A stretch of 8,224 nucleotides of DNA, from contig RCNQ01000265.1 in the NCBI GenBank assembly GCA_003731675.1, positions 1 through 8,224 on the forward strand, given 5' to 3'. Made by a program: the position numbers and the translations under genes. Positions 1 through 7,300 of the stretch are shown piece after piece (position 1 is the first letter of the stretch; each line of letters opens with the position of its first letter). Under the pieces are notes generated by a model, which was given only the letters and a program-made list of their open reading frames with translations, ran no database searches and was not told where the DNA came from. The DNA is from Bacteroidetes/Chlorobi group bacterium ChocPot_Mid. Its GTDB lineage: Bacteria > Bacteroidota > Ignavibacteria > Kapaibacteriales > UBA2268.

Positions 1-3000
1 CTTTTTTGGCAACTGGTCTTCCGTTTGTAGCAAATTTAGCAATTGCACTTAGGGGACTTGCTTTTGATGCTTGTCCACCAGTGTTGGAATATACTTCGGT
101 GTCAAGTACTAAGAGGTTAACATTTTTCCCCGATGCAATAACATGGTCTAAACCACCATAACCTATGTCATAAGCCCAGCCATCACCACCGATAATCCAT
201 ACGCTTTTGTCCACGAGATAGTCTGCAGCTTCGAGTAATCTTTTTGCCTCAGGTGAATTTATGGATTCTAATTTATCTTTTAATACTTTGACTCTTGCTC
301 TTTGTTCGGCAATTCCTTGTTCTGTTTTTTGGTCTGCATTTATTAATTTTGCAATAAATTCCTCACTGAATTCTTTCGCAAAAAGTGGCAATAAATTGAT
401 AGCTATTTCTTTTTGTTTGTCTATAGCTAACCTATAACCTAACCCAAACTCAGCATTATCTTCGAATAATGAATTGTTCCATGCAGGACCTCTTCCGTTT
501 TCATCTTTGCAATAAGGAGTAGTCGGTAAATTGCCTCCGTAAATTGATGAGCAACCTGTTGCATTTGCAATTATTGCTCTATCTCCGAATAGTTGAGTAA
601 CCAACTTAATGTATGGAGTTTCACCACATCCAGCACAAGCACCGGAAAATTCGAATAAAGGTCTTTGCATTTGCTGGTGCTGAATTTTTGTCAGAGTAAG
701 TTTTGACCTGTCGTATTCAGGTAATTTGAGGAAGAAGTCCCAATTTTTAGCTTCGGGTTCTCTCAGTTGCATGTGAGGTGCCATAACAAGAGCTTTTTTG
801 CTGACATCTGATTTATCTTTTACAGGGCAGACTTCAACGCAGACACCGCAACCTGTGCAATCTTCTGGAGCAACCTGAATTGTATATTTTAACTCTTTCC
901 ATTCCTTATCTCTTGCATCAGTGTGTTTGAATGTATCAGGAGCACCATCTAAATATTTTTCATCATATACTTTACTTCTAATACAAGCATGAGGACATAC
1001 CATCATACATTTTCCGCATTGAATACATATCTCATCATTCCAGACGGGGATTTCAAGTGCAATATTTCTCCTTTCGTATTGGGTTGTTGCAGTAGGCCAA
1101 GTGCCGTCTTGTGGGAATGCACTTACTGGAATATCGTCTCCTCTGAATGCAATGATTTCACCAATAACTTTTTTAACAAATTCAGGTGAATTCTCAGGTA
1201 CTGGTGAATGAATATCGAATTTACTCGATACAGCATTCGGGATTTTTACTTCATGTAAATTAGCTAAAGTATTATCAACTGCTTGAAGATTCATTTTAAC
1301 AACTTCATCGCCTTTTTTCCCGTAAGTTTTTATTATTGAATTTTTAATTTGAGCAATAGCTTCATCTTTTGGTAGAACACCAGCAATAGCAAAGAAACAT
1401 ACTTGCATAACTGTATTAATTCTTCGTCCCATTCCACTTTCTTCAGCAACTTTTTGAGCATCTATAACGAATAGTTTGCCTTTTTTCTCAATTAATTGTT
1501 TTTGCATTGTTTTTGGCAGATGGTCCCAAAACTCATCCTTCGGAAATGGTGCATTAACCAAAAATGTTCCTCCATCAGCCAAATCCTTCAAAATATCATA
1601 TTTTTCAAGGAAGACTGTCTGATGGCATGCTATAAAGTTTGCTTTTGAAACGAGATAAATTGAACGTATTTTGTTTGGTCCAAATCTAAGATGCGAAACA
1701 GTCAATGCACCTGCTTTCTTTGAATCGTAAACAAAATATCCTTGAGCATAATTGTCGGTATTCTCACCAATAATTTTTATGGAATTTTTGTTAGCTCCAA
1801 CAGTTCCATCAGAGCCTAAACCATAGAATAAAGCTCTAACGACGTTATCAGGTTCAATACTAAAATGTGGGTCAAAATCTAAACTGGTATGTGTTACGTC
1901 ATCATTTATACCAACAGTAAAATGATTTTTAGGTTTATCATTTTTTAAGTTATCGAATACAGCTTTGATCATAGCGGGGGTAAACTCTTTTGATGATAAT
2001 CCGTAACGACCACCAACAATTTTTGGCATTGATTTTAGTTTTCCCCAGCCTTCATTTAATCCTTCATGTAAGGCATTTACACAATCAGTAAACAATGGCT
2101 CACCAGTGGCTCCTGGTTCTTTAGTTCTATCTAAAACTGCAATAGCTTTAGTCGTCGCAGGCAATGCTTCCATAAATCGTTTGACGTCGAAAGGTCTGTA
2201 AACTCTGACTTTCAGAACGCCGACTTTTTCTCCTTTTGCAGTTAAATAATCTACTAATTCGTGTGTGGTTTCTGCACCAGAAGCCATTAATATGATGACT
2301 CTTTCTGCTTCAGGGTGACCTTCGTATTGGAACAAGTAGTATTGTCTTCCCGTCAAAGAAGCAAATTTGTCCATTACTTTTTGGATTTTATCGGGTGCTT
2401 CGAAGTAGTATTTATTAGCTGCTTCACGGTTTTGGAAAAAGACGTCGGGATTTTGTGCTGTGCCTCTGATAACCGGTTTATCAGGTGATAAAGCTCTGTC
2501 CTTGTGTGATTTAACCAAATCGTCGGTAACCATCTGACGCATAATATCATCAGGAATTATTTCAATTTTGTTTACTTCATGAGATGTTCTGAATCCGTCA
2601 AAGAAATGTACGAAAGGAAGTCTTGTTTCGAGACTGGCAGTCTGTGCAATCAGTCCGAAATCCATAACTTCCTGAACAGAGGCGGCGGCAATCATTGCAA
2701 AACCTGTTGTTCTTGCGGTCATAACATCAGAGTGGTCACCAAAAATTGACAAAGCATGGGTTGCTAAAGTTCTGGCACTTATGTTGAAGACAGTAGATGT
2801 TAATTCACCCGCAATTTTGAACATATTTGGTATTTTTAACAATAATCCTTGAGAAGCTGTGAAAGTAGTAGTCAAAGCACCTGCCTGCAGAGAACCATGA
2901 ACGGCACCTGCGGCTCCACCTTCGCTTTGCATTTCACAAACAGTCGGGACAACTCCCCAGATGTTCTTGATTCTTTTTGCTGACCATTCATCAGCCCATT

Positions 3001-3115
3001 CTCCCATATTTGATGATGGTGTGATAGGGTAAATAGCACATACTTCATTAACCCTGTAAGCCACGTAAGCGGCGGCTTCGTTACCATCGATTGTTGCATA
3101 AATCTTATTACTCAT
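1..3115 (-). CDS. nifJ: Pyruvate:ferredoxin (flavodoxin) oxidoreductase, single-chain type, C-terminus cut by window edge
   Basis: Catalyses CoA-dependent oxidative decarboxylation of pyruvate to acetyl-CoA and CO2, passing electrons to ferredoxin or flavodoxin in the cytoplasm; it can also run in reverse for CO2 fixation. The frame is open from the ATG at 3115 to the left edge (1038 codons); the family is about 1170-1200 residues, so the C-terminal end is missing. Visible in order: N-terminal pyrimidine-binding domain with YPITPSS (29-35), Glu65 and Arg115, matching the active-site Thr31, Glu64 and Arg114 of the Desulfovibrio africanus enzyme; a 2x[4Fe-4S] ferredoxin domain with CxxCxxCxxxCP at 697-708 and 753-764; CAGCGE (827-832) plus Cys855, three of the four ligands of the proximal cluster (the fourth would lie off the window); the TPP/Mg site GGDGWAYDIGYGG (976-988) and NTGGQ (1011-1015). 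The start is fixed by a good Shine-Dalgarno site and by alignment to the family N-terminus. Transcribed alone in this window; psd lies 334 bp upstream on the same strand. No frameshift or missing key residue seen. Confidence 0.97.
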   Translation of the reverse strand, partial: MSNKIYATIDGNEAAAYVAYRVNEVCAIYPITPSSNMGEWADEWSAKRIKNIWGVVPTVCEMQSEGGAAGAVHGSLQAGALTTTFTASQGLLLKIPNMFKIAGELTSTVFNISARTLATHALSIFGDHSDVMTARTTGFAMIAAASVQEVMDFGLIAQTASLETRLPFVHFFDGFRTSHEVNKIEIIPDDIMRQMVTDDLVKSHKDRALSPDKPVIRGTAQNPDVFFQNREAANKYYFEAPDKIQKVMDKFASLTGRQYYLFQYEGHPEAERVIILMASGAETTHELVDYLTAKGEKVGVLKVRVYRPFDVKRFMEALPATTKAIAVLDRTKEPGATGEPLFTDCVNALHEGLNEGWGKLKSMPKIVGGRYGLSSKEFTPAMIKAVFDNLKNDKPKNHFTVGINDDVTHTSLDFDPHFSIEPDNVVRALFYGLGSDGTVGANKNSIKIIGENTDNYAQGYFVYDSKKAGALTVSHLRFGPNKIRSIYLVSKANFIACHQTVFLEKYDILKDLADGGTFLVNAPFPKDEFWDHLPKTMQKQLIEKKGKLFVIDAQKVAEESGMGRRINTVMQVCFFAIAGVLPKDEAIAQIKNSIIKTYGKKGDEVVKMNLQAVDNTLANLHEVKIPNAVSSKFDIHSPVPENSPEFVKKVIGEIIAFRGDDIPVSAFPQDGTWPTATTQYERRNIALEIPVWNDEICIQCGKCMMVCPHACIRSKVYDEKYLDGAPDTFKHTDARDKEWKELKYTIQVAPEDCTGCGVCVEVCPVKDKSDVSKKALVMAPHMQLREPEAKNWDFFLKLPEYDRSKLTLTKIQHQQMQRPLFEFSGACAGCGETPYIKLVTQLFGDRAIIANATGCSSIYGGNLPTTPYCKDENGRGPAWNNSLFEDNAEFGLGYRLAIDKQKEIAINLLPLFAKEFSEEFIAKLINADQKTEQGIAEQRARVKVLKDKLESINSPEAKRLLEAADYLVDKSVWIIGGDGWAYDIGYGGLDHVIASGKNVNLLVLDTEVYSNTGGQASKASPLSAIAKFATNGRPVAKK

Positions 3116-3449
3116 TTATCTCTCCTAATATCAATAGTATAAAAAAATTTTTCATTAATTAATAATTTATAATAAAGTATTTATAATTTAATATAAACTA
3201 CAAACTTAATAAAGATTGATATAAAAAAAGAAAAAATCTCATTTCTGTAACTTTTTATTTCATTAATGAGGTATTACATAAAATGGCTGAAAACAAACAA
3301 TTTTTTTAGAAATTATGTTGATATAATATTTAATTATCTCAAATATTTTTGGTAATTAGCTTATTATCGCAGTTTCTCAGAATTATGAAGATAAAGCTAT
3401 TTCGATAAGAATTGATAAAGTGAATTTAAAACATAAAAATTATTTTTAA
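3116..3449. other. AT-rich intergenic region between psd and nifJ, no gene recognised
   Basis: This 334-bp gap lies between two same-strand genes, downstream of psd and upstream of nifJ. It is extremely A/T-rich with long A and T runs. Apart from the nifJ ribosome binding site I find no convincing gene: the only small reading frame with an upstream GAGG (ATG at 3283, plus strand) stops after 8 codons. I find no GC-rich hairpin with a U-run that would be a clear terminator for psd. The nifJ promoter must lie here or upstream. A TATACT hexamer on the minus strand (3136-3141) is a possible -10, but the matching -35 position is poor. The length of the gap argues for separate transcription of nifJ. 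Confidence 0.6.
3120..3126 (-). promoter_or_regulatory. Ribosome binding site of nifJ
   Basis: Read on the minus strand this is AGGAGAG, with the AGGAG core ending 6 bases before the ATG at 3115. It is the only strong Shine-Dalgarno sequence before a gene in this window, and it supports the chosen nifJ start. Confidence 0.8.
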
Positions 3450-4109
3450 TTATTTTAACTTTGCAATTTGTGAAATTCCTGCAATGACTTTGTCGCCGAC
3501 TTTTACTTTAATCTCTGAGTTGGTTCTAACGGAAATATCCATTCTTGAACCAAATTTCATCATTCCGAATCTTTGTCCGACTATCAAAGAATCTCCTTCT
3601 TTAATGTCCCAAACTAATCTTCTTGCAAGGATACCGACAATTTGCTTGAAAAAAACTTTACCAATCTCGTTTACAATGCCGATGTGAGTCTGTTCGTTTT
3701 TTGAAGATGATTTTGGGTGGTAAGCGACGAGGTAATCACCCGGGTGATATCTGAAATATTCTATTTTCCCTGTTAATGGAGAACGGTTTACATGGACATC
3801 CAAAGGTGAGAGGAAAATGCTAATTCTAATACATTTTTCATTTAGGTAAACTTGTTCGTTTTCTTCGACAATTTCAACTATTTTACCATCTGCAGGTGAC
3901 AGAACTATTGAATGGTCATTGATAGCATATTCGGGAATTTTTCGTTCAGGGTCACGGAAGAACCATAGAGTGAAAAGGATAAGTACCGCCCCGAGTATTT
4001 CAAGAATTGATGTAAGCCATATTTTGTGAATGAAGATACCTGCAATTATCAGGATAATCCCGAAAGTAATCATAATAATTATATTGTTTGTTCCGTATTT
4101 TGTCAGCAT
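3450..4109 (-). CDS. psd: Phosphatidylserine decarboxylase proenzyme, short (archaeal-type/PSD-A) form
   Basis: Converts phosphatidylserine to phosphatidylethanolamine at the cytoplasmic membrane, the last step of PE synthesis, using a pyruvoyl group made by self-cleavage. With the ATG at 4109 the product is 219 residues, normal for the short family. Seen: two hydrophobic membrane segments at about 10-27 and 31-50, FFRDPER just after them, SPADGK (71-76), FLSPLDVHVNRSP (99-111, with conserved His106), KNEQ (137-140), ARRLV (162-166), and RFGMMKFGSRMD (180-191). By family rule the chain splits between Gly187 and Ser188, Ser188 becoming the pyruvoyl group of the small alpha subunit and the N-terminal part forming the beta subunit. 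An in-frame TTG at 4121 would add four residues; neither start has a Shine-Dalgarno site, and I prefer the ATG because MLTKYG looks like a natural N-terminus. The usual partner pssA is not on the downstream side, where nifJ follows after a long gap, nor upstream, where a divergent gene lies. Confidence 0.95.
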   Translation of the reverse strand: MLTKYGTNNIIIMITFGIILIIAGIFIHKIWLTSILEILGAVLILFTLWFFRDPERKIPEYAINDHSIVLSPADGKIVEIVEENEQVYLNEKCIRISIFLSPLDVHVNRSPLTGKIEYFRYHPGDYLVAYHPKSSSKNEQTHIGIVNEIGKVFFKQIVGILARRLVWDIKEGDSLIVGQRFGMMKFGSRMDISVRTNSEIKVKVGDKVIAGISQIAKLK

Positions 4110-4196
4110 AGTAATTTTCAATTTTTTAAAACAATTTGATGCAATTTAACTAATGTTGATTAAATAAATAAATGAAGCGTTTTTTTATTATGAAAA

Positions 4197-4223
4197 TTTA
4201 TACATAGTTTGTAGTAATTTCAA
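4197..4223 (-). promoter_or_regulatory. Candidate promoter of psd
   Basis: On the minus strand TTGAAA (4218-4223) is followed after 15 bases by TATAAA (4197-4202). The same stretch also fits the Bacteroidota pattern: a TTG, 20 bases, then TAAATTTT, one base off TAnnTTTG. It would give a leader of roughly 70-80 bases before psd. The surroundings are so A/T-rich that chance matches are expected, so this is only a candidate. Confidence 0.25.
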
Positions 4224-4326
4224 TCATTTTTAAAAAAATTAAATAATTTTAATTTTTTTCTTGCTTTTGTGAATTTATTGTATTATTTTCGCTTATGGTT
4301 CTGCTGTGAAACGTGGGTTAAATTGG

Positions 4327-4355
4327 TTGCATAAGGGTAAAGTATTGTTTATTTG
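4327..4355 (+). promoter_or_regulatory. Candidate promoter of the giant secreted-protein gene
   Basis: TTGCAT (4327-4332) and TATTTG (4350-4355) are separated by exactly 17 bases, a fair sigma-70-type match. The same region read as the Bacteroidota type has a TTG followed by TTTATTTG, one base off TAnnTTTG, after 18 bases. Transcription would start near 4362, giving a leader of about 30 bases before the ATG at 4393. No experimental support; inference from position and consensus only. Confidence 0.35.
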
Positions 4356-4383
4356 TAAATAATTTAATTAATAAAATAAATTC

Positions 4384-4390
4384 GGGGGCG
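4384..4390 (+). promoter_or_regulatory. Weak, G-rich ribosome binding site of the giant gene
   Basis: The run GGGGGCG ends two bases before the ATG at 4393. It is not a true AGGAGG but is the only purine-rich G tract in an otherwise A/T-only leader. In-frame stop codons at 4360-4362 and 4369-4374 rule out an upstream start in this frame unless it lies after them, which supports 4393 as the start. Confidence 0.35.
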
Positions 4391-4392
4391 TT

Positions 4393-7300
4393 ATGATTAA
4401 AGATTTACGCTTTTTAAAATCAGTAAAGTTTTTACTGTTCATCCTTTTTTTCATCATTCCCATTGGCTCAAATCTGAAGGCATACGGGGTTCTTGTGCCT
4501 ACTGATTCTTCTCAAAATGATTTTTTGAAAGAGTACAAAATGGTTTTGTATGGTTCTTATGCAGATTATCCATCATTGTTTATTGATAATAGTAGTCCAT
4601 ATTTTTCTGCTGTTGGTGAGCAATCAATTTTCTGGGGGAAAAGTGGAGCTAATAAAGGGAGTTTTGTGTTGCCAGGAGCAGTCCCTTCGAGTTATGCATC
4701 TGTGAGTAGTTCTGTGTTAAGTAATTTTGATTGGAGTAAAGATAGTTATTATTCAATCCAGTACAAACCAAGCAATAAGAAGATTGCAATTTTCAGAAGT
4801 AAAATTAAACATAATAACAATACTGTTTCCTGGGGTGCAGTGTATTTCAAGAATATGTTTGACACCTATTTGTTTGACAATATATATTACTTTGTTGATG
4901 AGGATTATCTGATGTCTAATGAACTTGACGGTTCAACACAGTTGTTGATAATACCATCGTTTACTTTAAGGGGGCAGGATAATGAGTTTTATATTGACCA
5001 GGTATTTGACATATGTCCTAAATTGAAAGAACGACTTGATAATTATTTATCGAGAGGAGGAATGATTTATTCTGAAAGCAATTCCGTATATTTTGTAGAA
5101 AAGCTGGGTTATTTACCTCATGGTGCTGTTGATTTCGGCGATTTCGAGCAAGCGGATTATCAAACAAATTTGGTGAATATAGATTTTAAGAATATTGTTC
5201 ATCCAGTGAATTTTACAAAAGATGCCACTGGTGATTTTATTTATACAAATATCATTCCCAAAGTTACTTTGAACAATGGTGATGTTTTTGCTGAGACAAA
5301 AGTCAGGAAGTTTCCAGTAGCTTTTGAGTTAAAGGGTATTAATGCTAATGGTGGGAGGATTGTTTGCAATCTTGGTTTACCCACTATTGGTGGTATGAAG
5401 GATGCAGGTAGAGGTAGCCGTCAGTTGCAATGGACACTGAACACTTTATTATATACATTTGCACAATCTGTGGATGTTAGCAGAAGCGTATGGAACGAAT
5501 TACCTGATACTTTGACAGCAGGCAAGAATGCAGTTTCGTATGACAGGATTGATACTTTTGAGGTGAGTATTGTTGTTAGGAATTTGTCGGATGTTTCTTT
5601 AAATAATCTTACAATTACCGAGGATATAAGACCATTCTTTTCATTTGTTGATGTTGTTACTTCAGGAGTAAATTTTACAAATACAGGTAATCGTGTTGTA
5701 TTTACTAATTTATTAATACCACCACATTCTGAAAGAACAATTGTCTATAGATTACGGACACCTGACCCTGACGACAAGATTCATGAGCAGGTGGATAGTT
5801 ATATCCAAAACGTAAGAAACAAGAATTGTATTTATGCTTCTTTCGGCACTGTAAGCTACGATGAAAGTGGGGTTAAAAATATCTTTTGGAAATATAGGGA
5901 TTATGCTGAAGTGATGTTTAGTGCTTTTTTGGTAGCTGATACAGATTTGAACTGGAAGAATTTTCTTGGTTTGTATTATCAGCCATTTAAGGTATTTATG
6001 ATAATGGAAAACAAGGAAAGGACTTCAGCTGAGGAAACAAAATATGTTCAGTATATACCCAAAGACGTTCCATTTTATCAGACAGATAATGCGATAAATA
6101 TTCCAATCTTGAAGACCCCTGGTGGAAAGTATATTGATGTCTTGAGGGGAAGTAATGACCAGAATAATCCTGAATATGATATGGATAGCGATGGTCATCC
6201 CGATGTTTGGCTGGACACAGCATCAATATACCCAAAGGGTTATACGATTACTGAAGAGGAAGTTTACTGGTTGAACCCATGGGAGCATTTAAGAACAGGC
6301 GATACAAGGTATTATGAGGATATTAATCATGATGGGATAAGGGCGCAGGATGTTGACGGAGATGGAAAAGTTGACATAGAAGCACCTGGAGATAAGATTA
6401 GAGTCTGGAAAGTTGAATGGAATATAGGAAAAGTTGCAGGATATGATTACTTTGACCCATATTGCTCTTATGAGATATGGGTTGACCCACCACCACTGGT
6501 AGAGTTGTCTGCTGGTGTTGGCAAAGCTTTCGGCAAACTCGACAAGGATGTTTCGGGTATGTATTATCCTTACACTCCGAATTTAGACGATGCAAATCTG
6601 AACGATACTACTTGGTCGCACTGGATGGAGAGAGACAAAGATGGGAAAGTAATGTGGAAGCAGTTAATTTACCAGAAGATTGATAATTATGAAGGATATA
6701 CTTTTATTGATACTGCAAAGACGGGTTACAAACTTAAACCAACGGATTTTTGTGCAGGTACTGTGCCACAACCACATAATGAGTTTATTGCTGTACTTTC
6801 TCTTGGTGGTGAAGAAATTGACATGACACACTACAGACCTTCGAAGTCAGAGTATTCTAATCTTGAGTATAAGACAATTTTTGGTGAGAAGAGGAGTTGC
6901 CCGATTCGTTCTACATATACATATTATGCACCATTGCCAAATCCTTTGCAATTTGAGTATCTGAGCAATAATTTTACTATAACAAATAGTAATGGAGATA
7001 CCTTGAAATTCTTACCGAAAACGGGTAAGGTCAATCTTACATTTGATGTTGATGCTTCTACTGAGTATTCCTATTATTGGATTAGGAATGCCGGGCATGA
7101 TGTTGATTATGATGACCCATCGGAAAAAATTGAGGGAGTGGATAAATTGGGTGATGGGGTTTTTGGATATATGGTTTATGATATTCCTAAAGGTATGGGA
7201 GGATATAAAATATCATTACCGAAAAAAGCTGATGGTACTTATGATATTGATGCTATTGTGGAAGTTGATGGCGGGAAATTTAAAAAATGGCTGGACAATC

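Larger units (their letters stand above)
4110..4392. other. Divergent AT-rich intergenic region between psd and the giant secreted-protein gene
   Basis: This 283-bp gap separates two genes transcribed away from each other, so it should hold promoters for both. Candidates for each are listed separately. It contains A/T tracts (about 4225-4260) and a short TAAA tandem near 4161-4173. I see no coding frame, no GC-rich hairpin and no clear operator dyad. Confidence 0.55.

Noticed and set aside
989..1189. Plus-strand reading frame opposite nifJ
   Set aside because: It lies wholly within the ferredoxin-domain coding region of nifJ; the minus-strand frame has the conserved cysteine motifs, so this is a shadow.
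3165..3187. Direct repeat ATTTATAAT, two copies 14 bases apart, upstream of nifJ
   Set aside because: A/T-only nine-mer in a very A/T-rich gap; chance is the simpler explanation.
3238..3270. CTCATT ... AATGAG inverted repeat in the psd-nifJ gap
   Set aside because: Only six base pairs with a loop of over 20 bases and no extension on either side; no support as operator or terminator.
3283..3309. Tiny plus-strand reading frame of eight codons with GAGG about 12 bases upstream
   Set aside because: Too short, poorly spaced from the GAGG, and no link to a neighbouring gene as a leader peptide, since both flanking genes are on the other strand.
3434..3448. Perfect inverted repeat TAAAAAT-T-ATTTTTA just after the psd stop codon
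   Set aside because: It is made only of A and T with a one-base loop, so it cannot form a stable terminator hairpin, and such dyads are expected by chance in this base composition.
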